Source: Owenweeksia sp964619125 (GTDB lineage: Bacteria > Bacteroidota > Bacteroidia > Flavobacteriales > Schleiferiaceae). Taken from it: a stretch of DNA of 64,000 bases. The position numbers and the translations under genes are program-made. Location of the stretch: assembly GCA_964619125.1 (NCBI GenBank), contig CAZUCA010000002.1:23617-87616 (forward strand), read 5' to 3'. Under the pieces are notes generated by a model. The model was not told the DNA's origin, searched no databases, and was given only the letters and a program-made list of their open reading frames with translations. Below, one piece after another: positions 41,852 to 50,190 of the stretch (position 1 is the first letter of the stretch; each line of letters opens with the position of its first letter).

Positions 41852-44445
41852 AAACTCAAAACACAGCTTTTACGAATAGTTTCACTGCCGCCAGCAGGAT
41901 TGAAAATTTCCGCCACAACAATGTAAATGCCACTGTTCAGCCGGTTTCCGCTCTGGTCGGTGCCATCCCAGCTAAAGAAGCCTTCGCTTCCCACCAGCGT
42001 GTTTCGCTGCAACTCCTTTACCAGTATTCCATCACTGCTCCACACACTCAGGCTCATCATGCTGCCGGGCTGATTAAAGTGATAACTGATTTGCAATACA
42101 TCCTTATAACCATCCAGGTTGGGCGAAAACACCCGGGGCTGCAGCTCCAGTCGCCCCTGCGAAGTAACAGCAAAATACTGACTGTTCTGATACCCGGGAG
42201 TGGCAAAGCCTGCAGTGGCGGCGGCACTGTGCCAATTGTCTCCCTGGCGGGTGGGGGCGGTGAGGCTAATCCGCTCCAGGCTTACACCCTCATCGTCACT
42301 CAACAGGGGGCTGTGCCAGTCATCCGTGTAAATCACATAATCAAGGGTTTCGAGCGCTGAATTACATATCACCAGGGAGCCCCCATCATCTGGCAGTGAG
42401 GGCAGGCCCTCCACCGCTATCGCCCGCTCAGGATAATGCAATTGATAACGCTCAGCCAGAAAGTCAATGTCTGTGCTTAGTACAAGATAAGTGTGGGGCG
42501 GAAAGAGGTAGCTCTGCTTAAGCACTTCAATAAGTCCGCTGGGAAGTTGCAAATGCGCATCCCAGTTACCGACACGCAGTTTCGCTAAATCAAGCAAGCG
42601 ATCCGAGGTATTGTGGAGCTCTACAAAGTCGCTGCCTCCCGGATAAGGGTTGAACAGGATTTCATTAATCAGCACATCACCGGGCTGGGCCTGCTCAGGA
42701 ATCCCCAGCAGGAGAGTATCAGGCAGCAGGAGGTTAGCGGCACAGTCACGGGGCGGACTATCGAGCCAAAGCTGATACACAAGCGAGGTTTCCAGTGGGT
42801 TTTGCAGTGACAGGCGAATCGCCGGCGGGTTTTGTTGAAGCGGATCCACCCTCTCGATGCCCGGGTCGGGCTCAATCCGATAGTTGTCAGCCTTGAGCAA
42901 GGAGGGCCCGAATAGCTCCTCGCTGAAGGACACAACCACCGTCGTATCGCCCTCCAGCGCCAGGCCGCTAATAAAAGGGGCAGTGGTATCAGGATTTGGC
43001 GCCGCCACTGAGTTGCGGTAACCGGGCGTGCCCCCAATTGCATTTTCTGAGGCCCGCCAATTTTGAGCCCCTTCACAATGGTTTTCCAAATCAATCCGCT
43101 CCAGTGACCAGCCTCCCTCCGCTTTTGTACTATGACGGTACCACTGGTCGGTATAGCGCAGGCGATCCGTTACAAAGGCCTCCGGGCTTCGCAGTTGCAG
43201 CTCCTGCCCGCTATTATTTAGGGTGTTAGTACTGATCTCAAGACCTTCTACCCTTATTGAATCTGGAAACAGACCTACCGCGGCCGTCCGGCACAATAGC
43301 AGGTAAGCCCCGGGAGGCAACACTACTGCTGGTAGATCTTCTGCCTGGTTGCCAATCAAAAGCTCCCAACCGGCCAGGGAAAGGGGTATGTTGCTGCGAT
43401 TATAGATTTCAAGGTACTCCTCCTGCGGCAGTGCGGAGGGCGGCAGGCCTACCACCGGGCTGGGATCAGCCATTATTTCGCTGATAAGAAGGTCACCACG
43501 GGTGGGCCGGTAATAGTAGAAATATACCCTTTGGACTTCAGCGTTACCAAAGCGATCCTGCACCCCGCTAACCGTCAGCGTCAGAAGCTGGTTGGACAAA
43601 AAGGGAGCGGCAAAATGCAGATACAACAACCGGCTGTCAGTGGAGTCAACCGTAACCGTAGTGGGCCTCTCACCCCATTGACCCTGGTAGTTGAGGGGGT
43701 TCAGGGCCGAGCTCAATTCGGGGCCCTCGTCAAATTGTAAACTGAGGGTAAGGGAGTCCAGGGTATGGGCCTCCACTATCGCCGGTGCGATGCTGTCGAT
43801 ATAGGCCTGCCCGTTAATCAGCAGATTGTCAAAAAAGAATTTATCGGAGCGGGTGAGAGTGTAGTGGCAGCGCAGACCGGTATGGCTACTGTAAAAATAG
43901 TGGCTGTCGCTGACCTGACCGATGTTCTGGAAAGTGCTAATGAGCCCAGTATCTACCGCCATACTGAACACTCCCTGGCTGCGTTCCACCCTAAGCCTGA
44001 CCACGGCCGGATCGGTATCGAGCCAGTCGTCGCCACTTTCGAGTAGCAACTGCACACTATTTCCATCCTGGCGGTAGAGACTGATGCGGTCTGCCGAAGA
44101 GCCGCCCAGACGAACAAAATAACCCTTTAAAGGACCCTTGAGGTCGGCCTGATCACTCATCAGATAAAAGCGCGCGTAATTGCTGGCCGAAGGATTAAAA
44201 TCAAGGCGTAGGGAAAACTCCCAGCTCGCCTCCATGCCAATGCTACAGGCAGTGCTCAGGTAGCTATTCCCGGCCACTGAATCTTGTAATTGCAGTTCAA
44301 AGGCAGGGCTTACTGTAAACAGGGCTGTATCACCGTTCCAGACAGGATTTTGTGAGTAATCCCCATCCGAGAAATCATCACTCACGCTAAGCTGAGCCCA
44401 CAGGTAAGCAGGTGTGATCAATAAGAAGGCAAGAAAGGCTTTCAC
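41848..44445 (-). CDS. large secreted protein with two lamin-tail domains and FlgD/CHU_C-like C-terminus
   Basis: An 865-residue exported protein. The signal peptide is M(GTG)-K-A-F-L-A-F-L-L-I-T-P-A-Y-L-W-A-Q. A laminin-G-like or jelly-roll domain covers the first ~230 residues. Two lamin-tail domains follow (G-D-L-L-I-S-E-I-M-A-D-P and G-D-V-L-I-N-E-I-L-F-N-P), separated by Ig-like segments with D-T-T-A-P-F-I-S-G. The C-terminus (F-S-P-N-L-D-G-Y-K-D-V, then G-I-Y-I-V-V) resembles FlgD/gliding-type C-terminal domains used for T9SS export. The GTG at 44445 sits exactly at the signal peptide; an open frame to 44544 has no credible start. It probably binds surfaces or polymers. The start region overlaps the -33 region of the divergent asd promoter. 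Confidence 0.82.
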   Translation of the reverse strand: MKAFLAFLLITPAYLWAQLSVSDDFSDGDYSQNPVWNGDTALFTVSPAFELQLQDSVAGNSYLSTACSIGMEASWEFSLRLDFNPSASNYARFYLMSDQADLKGPLKGYFVRLGGSSADRISLYRQDGNSVQLLLESGDDWLDTDPAVVRLRVERSQGVFSMAVDTGLISTFQNIGQVSDSHYFYSSHTGLRCHYTLTRSDKFFFDNLLINGQAYIDSIAPAIVEAHTLDSLTLSLQFDEGPELSSALNPLNYQGQWGERPTTVTVDSTDSRLLYLHFAAPFLSNQLLTLTVSGVQDRFGNAEVQRVYFYYYRPTRGDLLISEIMADPSPVVGLPPSALPQEEYLEIYNRSNIPLSLAGWELLIGNQAEDLPAVVLPPGAYLLLCRTAAVGLFPDSIRVEGLEISTNTLNNSGQELQLRSPEAFVTDRLRYTDQWYRHSTKAEGGWSLERIDLENHCEGAQNWRASENAIGGTPGYRNSVAAPNPDTTAPFISGLALEGDTTVVVSFSEELFGPSLLKADNYRIEPDPGIERVDPLQQNPPAIRLSLQNPLETSLVYQLWLDSPPRDCAANLLLPDTLLLGIPEQAQPGDVLINEILFNPYPGGSDFVELHNTSDRLLDLAKLRVGNWDAHLQLPSGLIEVLKQSYLFPPHTYLVLSTDIDFLAERYQLHYPERAIAVEGLPSLPDDGGSLVICNSALETLDYVIYTDDWHSPLLSDDEGVSLERISLTAPTRQGDNWHSAAATAGFATPGYQNSQYFAVTSQGRLELQPRVFSPNLDGYKDVLQISYHFNQPGSMMSLSVWSSDGILVKELQRNTLVGSEGFFSWDGTDQSGNRLNSGIYIVVAEIFNPAGGSETIRKSCVLSL

Positions 44446-44460
44446 GTATTGAAATAGGTC

Positions 44461-44468
44461 TAAATTTG
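44461..44468 (+). promoter_or_regulatory. Bacteroidota-type promoter for asd
   Basis: TAAATTTG is an exact -7 match, with TTTCAC at 44440-44445 as a probable -33 element 17 nt upstream. The same TTTCAC/TAAATTTG pairing occurs at 12175-12204. The -33 element overlaps the GTG start of the divergent lamin-tail gene. Confidence 0.6.
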
Positions 44469-44512
44469 CAGTGGTTGAACCTATTAAGTTAGCACATAAA
44501 TTTTTTTTGAGA

Positions 44513-45505
44513 ATGCGTATTGCGGTTGTAGGCGCTACCGGCATGGTAGGCCAGGAAATGTTGAAGGTATTGGAAGAACGTCAGCTCCCCATTGATGAGC
44601 TCTTGCTGGTAGCCAGTGCCAGGTCGGTGGGTAAAAAAGTAGCTTTTAAAGGCGCTGAAGTGACAGTTATCTCCATGGAAGATGCCATCGCAGCCAAACC
44701 CGATATCGCCCTCTTTTCAGCAGGTGGAGCCACCTCGCTTGAATTTGCTCCCCGCTTTGCCCAGGTCGGTACCACTGTAATTGACAACTCTTCGGCCTGG
44801 AGGATGGATCCTGACAAAAAACTGGTGGTGCCCGAAATCAATGGCCACCTGCTTACTGATGAGGATAAGATAATTGCCAACCCCAACTGTTCCACTATTC
44901 AGCTGGTAATGGTGCTGAAGCCGCTACACGAGAAGTACCGCATTAGACGTGTGGTAGTGAGTACCTACCAAAGTGTGACCGGCACCGGGGTGAAGGCCCT
45001 CGACCAGATGAATAACGAACGAAATGGCGACAAGGGCGAAATGGCCTATCCCTACCCTATTGACCAAAACTGTATTCCCCATTGCGACGTATTTCTCGAT
45101 AACGGTTACACCAAGGAAGAGATGAAACTCACCAACGAAACCAGGAAAATTCTCGGTGATGAGCAGGTGCATGTAACCGCCACGGCCGTAAGAGTACCGG
45201 TGGCAGGCGGTCATTCGGAAAGCGTAAATATTGAGTTTGAAGAAGAGTTCAATACCAGCGATGTAAAGAAGCTGCTTTCCCAACAAAGTGGCATCACCGT
45301 ACAGGACAATGTGGAGATGAATACCTACCCTATGCCACTGTACGCCAAGGGTAAGGACGATGTTTTTGTAGGACGCATCCGCCGCGACCTCAGCCAGGTA
45401 AACACCCTCAACTGCTGGATTGTGGCCGACAACCTGCGCAAAGGAGCCGCTACCAATGCGGTGCAGATTGCGGAATTTCTGATCAGGCAGAAAGCAACGA
45501 TTTAA
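44513..45505 (+). CDS. asd: aspartate-semialdehyde dehydrogenase
   Basis: A 330-residue cytoplasmic enzyme that reduces aspartyl-4-phosphate to aspartate semialdehyde for lysine/diaminopimelate, threonine and methionine synthesis. Motifs are the NADP-binding V-V-G-A-T-G-M-V-G (5-13), catalytic C126 in N-P-N-C-S-T, and the basic residue region P-V-A-G-G-H-S-E-S. Length is normal. The ATG at 44513 starts directly at the Rossmann fold; a TTG at 44471 in the same frame would begin 3 nt after the promoter's -7 box and is unlikely. Confidence 0.95.
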   Translation: MRIAVVGATGMVGQEMLKVLEERQLPIDELLLVASARSVGKKVAFKGAEVTVISMEDAIAAKPDIALFSAGGATSLEFAPRFAQVGTTVIDNSSAWRMDPDKKLVVPEINGHLLTDEDKIIANPNCSTIQLVMVLKPLHEKYRIRRVVVSTYQSVTGTGVKALDQMNNERNGDKGEMAYPYPIDQNCIPHCDVFLDNGYTKEEMKLTNETRKILGDEQVHVTATAVRVPVAGGHSESVNIEFEEEFNTSDVKKLLSQQSGITVQDNVEMNTYPMPLYAKGKDDVFVGRIRRDLSQVNTLNCWIVADNLRKGAATNAVQIAEFLIRQKATI

Positions 45506-45821
45506 GGAAAGTAGGAAGGGGAAAGTTGGAAGTACGAAATGGGAGTGGCGGATGTCAATCGCAAACCGCCTTGTCAACCTTTAGGGTTTTTTTTGGCGTA
45601 TTGACTCTAAATCGGCAAATGCGAAACGCTAAGTTGTATTAATAACTGAACTCAACAGTACTCCAGCTTATAAGAGCTCCCTTCGAATTTGATTTTTTAG
45701 GATTTAGCGTTTCTCCCACAATCCTCTGGCCTGGCTTTTGCGTATATGATTATAGTCCACGACGGGGTTTGCTTTATAGACTGGTTGCGCCCGCTAATAG
45801 ATAATTAAAATCGCTACTACA
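45506..45821. other. 316-nt intergenic region between asd and msrA
   Basis: No ORF with coding character is visible. GGCGG (45547-45551) and CCGCC (45566-45570) can pair, followed by a small AACC/GGTT hairpin with eight T's (45576-45594), a weak terminator candidate for asd. A 10-bp inverted repeat spans 45623-45713. I cannot identify the msrA promoter. Confidence 0.5.
45623..45713. repeat. 10-bp inverted repeat with 71-nt spacer
   Basis: GAAACGCTAA at 45623-45632 is the exact reverse complement of TTAGCGTTTC at 45704-45713. The flanks show no direct repeats. It may be the ends of a small decayed element, or a coincidence in intergenic sequence. Confidence 0.4.
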
Positions 45822-46385
45822 ATGAACCGCTGGTTACTTTTAGCAGTTGGCTTGCTACTCGGTGTAGCAGTTAGGGGCCAAGACAAAAACACACAGAAAA
45901 CAATGGAAAGAGCACTTTTTGCCTCAGGATGTTATTGGGGTACGGAATATTATCTGCAACAACAAGAGGGCGTGATTTCGACTACGGTAGGCTATACCGG
46001 TGGCCATGTGGAGAACCCCACCTACCGGGAGGTGTGTAGCGGTACCACCGGGCACGCCGAAACGGTGGAAGTGGTTTACGACCCTGCCAAAACCGATTAC
46101 GAAACCCTGGCCAAAATTTTCTTTGAAACCCACGATCCTACCCAGGTAAACCGCCAGGGACCGGATGTCGGCGAGCAGTATCGATCCGCTATTTTTTACC
46201 TCAACGACGATCAGAAGCAGGTAGCCAATAAGCTGGTAAAAGAACTGGAGGATAAAGGATACAAGGTGGCCACTGAAATCACCAAAGCCGGTCCTTTTTA
46301 CCCTGAGCGCGACGACAAGCACCAGGACTATTACCAGAAAACTGGTGGCACCCCCTACTGTCATGCCTACACCGAAAGATTTTAA
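45822..46385 (+). CDS. msrA: exported peptide-methionine (S)-S-oxide reductase
   Basis: A 187-residue protein with a signal peptide (L-L-L-A-V-G-L-L-L-G-V-A-V-R-G-Q, residues 5-20) followed by an MsrA domain. The catalytic cysteine is C37 in A-S-G-C-Y-W-G, with Tyr in place of the usual Phe. H-D-P-T-Q and K-H-Q-D-Y-Y are conserved. It reduces methionine S-sulfoxide in oxidised proteins; a secreted form would repair envelope proteins. An internal ATG at 45903 (M-E-R-A-L-F-A-S-G-C) could give a second, cytoplasmic form. No thioredoxin partner is nearby. Confidence 0.93.
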   Translation: MNRWLLLAVGLLLGVAVRGQDKNTQKTMERALFASGCYWGTEYYLQQQEGVISTTVGYTGGHVENPTYREVCSGTTGHAETVEVVYDPAKTDYETLAKIFFETHDPTQVNRQGPDVGEQYRSAIFYLNDDQKQVANKLVKELEDKGYKVATEITKAGPFYPERDDKHQDYYQKTGGTPYCHAYTERF

Positions 46386-46403
46386 GACTTGTCCTTATAA
46401 TGC

Positions 46404-46441
46404 AAAAAAGCCCCATTCGCGTTTGAGCACGCAGATGGGGC
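46404..46441 (-). terminator. intrinsic terminator for the minus-strand gene at 46473-46781
   Basis: GCCCCAT (46410-46416) pairs with ATGGGGC (46435-46441), with an inner GCGT/ACGC stem. On the minus strand it is followed by TTTTTT (46409-46404). It lies between the converging msrA and the minus-strand gene, so it may act on both, with a weaker T run on the plus side. Confidence 0.78.
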
Positions 46442-46472
46442 CTTAGTTTATTAATATTCTGAGACCAGCCAG

Positions 46473-46781
46473 CTAGTCCTCTTCCTCAGTGGGGGTTTCC
46501 ACTTCATTGTCTTCCATCGGAGTACTGTCTTCCTCCTCTTCATCATCCATAAAGGCCTCGATTTTAGCGTCCATTTCCACACTAACCTTTACCAGGTATT
46601 TGGTGTCCTTAGTTTCAAAAGGGACTGCTTTAACCGTTTCGCCCTTGGCGTTCTTAAATTTGATGATGTCCTCATCTTCATAGCCATAAGGGTAGCGATC
46701 GGTGAAGAGATCCAAAATTTCCGGGGTCACGTTTTTGTAATCTACAATCACGCGCTTCTTGTCAGGACTTGCAGCTTTCAT
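46473..46781 (-). CDS. small protein with acidic tail
   Basis: A 102-residue protein with no signal peptide or membrane segment. Residues 8-75 look folded (V-I-V-D-Y-K-N-V-T-P-E-I-L-D-L-F and Y-P-Y-G-Y-E-D-E-D-I), and the last 25 residues are nearly all Asp, Glu and Thr. Similar small proteins are conserved in Bacteroidota, and I know of no described function. It lies 23 nt downstream of the deoxyhypusine synthase-like stop region on the same strand and may share that transcript. The codon use matches the neighbours. Confidence 0.8.
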   Translation of the reverse strand: MKAASPDKKRVIVDYKNVTPEILDLFTDRYPYGYEDEDIIKFKNAKGETVKAVPFETKDTKYLVKVSVEMDAKIEAFMDDEEEEDSTPMEDNEVETPTEEED

Positions 46782-46804
46782 AGGTTAGTAAATAACATTC
46801 TCAC

Positions 46805-47785
46805 TTAATAGTTTAAAATCCAGGCAAATATTAACGGCGCCACAATGGTGGCGTCTGATTCCACAATAAATTTAGGGGTGTCAATATCGAGTTTACCCCA
46901 GGTGATTTTCTCATTGGGCACCGCTCCGGAGTACGATCCATAACTGGTGGTGCTGTCGGAAATCTGGCAGAAATAGCTCCAGAAGGGAATGTCTTCCATC
47001 TCCAGATCCTGGTACAGCATCGGTACCACACAAATCGGGAAATCGCCGGCAATACCACCGCCAATCTGAAAGAAGCCTACCCCTTTACCTTCGGAGTTTT
47101 TCACATACCAATCGGCAAGGAAAGTCATGTACTCGATGCCACTTTTCATAGTGGTGGGCTTCAACTCTCCCTTCATGCAGTAAGAAGCAAAGATGTTGCC
47201 CATGGTGCTGTCTTCCCAGCCGGGGCATACAATAGGAAGGTTCTTTTCTGCCGCTGCCAGCATCCAGCTGTTTTTAGGATCAATCTCGTAGTACTGCTCC
47301 AGTACGCCGCTGAGCAGCATCTTGTACATAAACTCGTGAGGAAGGAAGCGTTCACCCTTAGCTTCGGCGTCCTTCCATATTTTCTCGATATGCTTTTGCA
47401 GGCGACGGAAAGCTTCTTCCTCCGGAATGCAGGTATCGGTAACGCGGTTAAAGCCACCGTCAAGCAGCTCGCGCTCCTCCTGTGGGCTCAGGTCCCGGTA
47501 ATGGGGGACGCGTTTATAGCTCTTATGCGCCACCAGGTTCATAATATCCTCCTCGAGGTTGGCACCGGTGCAGCTGATAATATCCACCTTATCCTGGCGA
47601 ATCATCTCAGCCAGACTTTTGCCCAGCTCGGCGGTACTCATAGCGCCCGCCAGGGTGATCATCATCTTTCCCCCTTCCTCAAGGTGCTTTTCATAGCCCT
47701 TGGCCGCGTCAATCATGGCGGCGGCGTTGAAGTGCAGAAAGTTGTTTTCAAGAAAGCTCGATATGGTGTTGCGTTGCTTATCCAT
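46805..47785 (-). CDS. deoxyhypusine synthase family protein (bacterial)
   Basis: A 326-residue cytoplasmic protein of the deoxyhypusine/homospermidine synthase family. The NAD-binding region has G-A-M-S-T-A-E-L-G and D-I-I-S-C-T-G-A-N. The active-site lysine is kept: K298 in I-T-W-G-K-L aligns with the human S-W-G-K-I, whose lysine forms the imine with the aminobutyl group. Bacteria lack eIF5A, so the acceptor must differ; homospermidine or another polyamine is likely. The arginine decarboxylase gene lies 110 nt upstream on the same strand, and a probable agmatinase is elsewhere in the window, giving a route to putrescine as a substrate. Confidence 0.87.
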   Translation of the reverse strand: MDKQRNTISSFLENNFLHFNAAAMIDAAKGYEKHLEEGGKMMITLAGAMSTAELGKSLAEMIRQDKVDIISCTGANLEEDIMNLVAHKSYKRVPHYRDLSPQEERELLDGGFNRVTDTCIPEEEAFRRLQKHIEKIWKDAEAKGERFLPHEFMYKMLLSGVLEQYYEIDPKNSWMLAAAEKNLPIVCPGWEDSTMGNIFASYCMKGELKPTTMKSGIEYMTFLADWYVKNSEGKGVGFFQIGGGIAGDFPICVVPMLYQDLEMEDIPFWSYFCQISDSTTSYGSYSGAVPNEKITWGKLDIDTPKFIVESDATIVAPLIFAWILNY

Positions 47786-47895
47786 TCGTCGGTTGTGAGT
47801 TACAATTTTAAAAATTCAATCAATATTTCAATCCCGGGTGGCAAATTTTTTCTGCCCCCTGCAAAAGCTTTTAGTCTGGCTGCCAATCACTCAGC

Positions 47896-49287
47896 TCAAT
47901 AGCCCAACACTTTAAGCATTGATTTATAGCTCTGCTCCTTGGCAAAAAGGCGGGTATGTATTTCGCCGTCTTCATCACGATCGATTACCACATGCTTAGG
48001 CGCAGGCACCAGGCAGTGCTGGATTCCCCCATAGCCTCCTACCGACTCCTGATAGGCACCGGTATGGAAAAATCCCACGTATTGCTTCTCCTCCTTATCG
48101 TATTTGGGGAGGTAAATGGCATTGGCATGTTGTTCGGAGTTATAGTAGTCATCGCTGTCGCAGGTGAGTCCGCCAAGCAGGATTCTTTCATAAGGCTTAT
48201 TCCAGCGGTTTATCGCTAACATGATAAAGCGCTTATTGATCGCCCAGCTATCGGGAAGGGTGGTCATAAAAGAAGAGTCGATCATATTCCAGTTTTCGCG
48301 GTCGTTTTGCTTCTTCTGATCCATAATGGAGAAGAAGGTGGCGCCACTTTCGGCTACCGTAAAAGAGCCAAACTCGGTAAAAATGTGGGGCTCCTTCACG
48401 CCTTTCTGATTACACATTTGCTTGATCTGAAGAATGATCTCCTCCGCCATATACTCATAGTCATAGGTGAAGTGGAGGCTGTTTTTGATGGGGAAGCCCC
48501 CGCCAATATTCAGCGAATCGAGGCTGGGGCATTCCTTCTTGAGCTCCACGTACACATTTACACACTTGAGCAGTTCGCTCCAGTAATAAGCGTTGTCATT
48601 AATACCGGTATTAATAAAGAAGTGGAGCATTTTCAGTTCCAGCATCTTATTGTCCTTGATCTTCTTTTTGTAGAAGTCAACGATGTCTTTATAACCCACC
48701 CCCAGGCGGGAGGTATAAAACTCAAATTTGGGTTCCTCTTCCGCCGCAATCCGGATACCAATCTTACAAGGTTTTTTCAGGAGAGGCGACAGTTCGTCCA
48801 CCTCGTGCATATTGTCAAAAACCGGGATAGTGTTCTTCCAGTCATTATTGATAAGGCGGGCCAGGTTTTCCACGTATTGAGGGCGCTTAAAACCATTGGA
48901 TACCACGTACTGATCCTTGGTTATTTTGCCCTGCTCATGCAGCGCTTCCACCAGGTTGATATCAAAGGCACTGGAGGTTTCGATATGAATATCGTTTTTA
49001 AGAGCCTCCTCCAGTACAAACTGAAAGTGGGAGCTCTTGGTGCAATAGCAATAGTTGTAGCTGCCCTGATAATCAGCCTTGGCCATTGCCACATTAAACA
49101 TGCGTTTGGCCCGCTGGATATTATGACTGATGCGAGGCAGGTAACTGACCTTAAGGGGGGTTCCATACTGTTTGATGATGTCCATCACCGGCACATCATT
49201 CCAGATCAGTTCATTGTCCTCAGTCTTAAATTCTTCCTGAGGCCAGAAGAAAGTCTGATCGATCAAGTCAAAATATTTATTCCGCAT
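47896..49287 (-). CDS. arginine decarboxylase, alanine-racemase-fold type
   Basis: A 463-residue PLP enzyme of the fold III (DapDC/OrnDC/ArgDC) family, in the Bacteroidota form. Likely PLP lysine is K84 in Y-C-T-K-S-S-H. The C-terminal catalytic region G-G-L-T-C-D-S-D-D-Y-Y provides the active Cys and Asp. E-F-G-S-F-T-V lies in the PLP phosphate region. It would decarboxylate arginine to agmatine. Length is shorter than the biosynthetic SpeA of proteobacteria (~630), which is normal for this branch. The deoxyhypusine synthase-like gene follows. The substrate call rests on family memory and the agmatinase in the same window. Confidence 0.83.
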   Translation of the reverse strand: MRNKYFDLIDQTFFWPQEEFKTEDNELIWNDVPVMDIIKQYGTPLKVSYLPRISHNIQRAKRMFNVAMAKADYQGSYNYCYCTKSSHFQFVLEEALKNDIHIETSSAFDINLVEALHEQGKITKDQYVVSNGFKRPQYVENLARLINNDWKNTIPVFDNMHEVDELSPLLKKPCKIGIRIAAEEEPKFEFYTSRLGVGYKDIVDFYKKKIKDNKMLELKMLHFFINTGINDNAYYWSELLKCVNVYVELKKECPSLDSLNIGGGFPIKNSLHFTYDYEYMAEEIILQIKQMCNQKGVKEPHIFTEFGSFTVAESGATFFSIMDQKKQNDRENWNMIDSSFMTTLPDSWAINKRFIMLAINRWNKPYERILLGGLTCDSDDYYNSEQHANAIYLPKYDKEEKQYVGFFHTGAYQESVGGYGGIQHCLVPAPKHVVIDRDEDGEIHTRLFAKEQSYKSMLKVLGY

Positions 49288-49450
49288 GAGTTACTTCTTT
49301 GCGTTAAAGCTAACTTAAGTTAACCGCTTTCATAAAAGGCGCGCAAAGAAAATGTTTAAATGAATTGATAAAACAAGGCAGCTGAAAATTATTTACCTCA
49401 CTCAAATATCACATTGTCAAGCCATTAACCCCAAAATACCAAGATTGAAT

Positions 49451-50086
49451 CTAAAAAAGAGGCAGATCCAGTGGCTGATCACGGAGCCAGCCGGTAACAC
49501 TATAGCGATCTTTACTGGTAGTTAAAACCTCATGAGCAACTGTATCACTACGGAATAGGATCAGGCGACCTGACAAGGGCGGAATATCAATCACATCTTG
49601 TTCCTGGTAAATGCGGAGCTCACCACCATCACCCGCTTGCCACTCTTCATTGAGATAAAAGGCAAAGGAGAGCTTGCGGTAGTCAGCATTGCGAAACTGA
49701 TCAATATGCTTTTCATAATAGCTTCCGGGCGGGTAAAGAGCGAAATGGCATTCAAAGTCCTTTAAGCTCAGGAACAGCAACCGGTTCAGGCCATGCATCA
49801 ATTGATTGATACGCTCTAGAAAAGCGGTAGTTGCCTCCTGGGGGTCTTGGGGATCCATCCAGCGAATCCAGTCGCCCCGCACCTCACGATCAACGGTAAA
49901 GTGTTGGGCGGTACCGATACCGGCCTTTTTAAAGTTTTCCTGCTCAAGGTGGTAGTGAAAAACTGCCTTTAGTGCCTTAACTTCCTCCGGGGCGAGAAAG
50001 TCATCCACCACGCTGAATTCCTGCGTAGCCAGATCGTCGGCGATACGCTCAAATTGCTGCCACTTAATAACTTCGTTTTCCCCCAC
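49451..50086 (-). CDS. 2-oxoglutarate/Fe(II) dioxygenase, prolyl-4-hydroxylase-like
   Basis: A 211-residue protein with a double-stranded beta-helix core. The iron ligands are H127-x-D129 in Y-E-K-H-I-D-Q and H185 in T-V-A-H-E-V, and R194 in D-R-Y-S-V-T-G-W is the likely 2-oxoglutarate anchor. F-L-A-P-E-E-V at the N-terminus and G-G-E-L-R-I-Y fit the SM-20/P4H-like subgroup. The target is unknown; a ribosomal or translation protein is a reasonable guess from related oxygenases. The start is GTG at 50086; the gene stands alone. Confidence 0.86.
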   Translation of the reverse strand: MGENEVIKWQQFERIADDLATQEFSVVDDFLAPEEVKALKAVFHYHLEQENFKKAGIGTAQHFTVDREVRGDWIRWMDPQDPQEATTAFLERINQLMHGLNRLLFLSLKDFECHFALYPPGSYYEKHIDQFRNADYRKLSFAFYLNEEWQAGDGGELRIYQEQDVIDIPPLSGRLILFRSDTVAHEVLTTSKDRYSVTGWLRDQPLDLPLF

Positions 50087-50140
50087 CGTTTATTCTTTCA
50101 AGCCTCCGAAGGTAGATTGCAAATGCCATAACATACAAGC

Positions 50141-50168
50141 AAAAAAAAGCCTCTCATGCGAGAGGCTT
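50141..50168 (-). terminator. intrinsic terminator for kbl
   Basis: AGCCTCTC (50148-50155) and GAGAGGCT (50160-50167) pair perfectly around ATGC. On the minus strand it is followed by a T run (50147-50141), 23 nt after the kbl stop. It lies before the oxygenase gene, so that gene needs its own promoter. Confidence 0.85.
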
Positions 50169-50190
50169 CAAAAGCTTTTGCAGGCATTGC

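Noticed and set aside
44446..44544. N-terminal extension of the lamin-tail protein
   Set aside because: It would place 33 non-signal residues before a clear signal peptide and would overlap the asd promoter and start.
48307..49323. Long plus-strand open frame (338 codons) opposite the arginine decarboxylase gene
   Set aside because: The minus-strand gene has a clear PLP lysine, active Cys and family match. The plus translation shows no motif and no signal.
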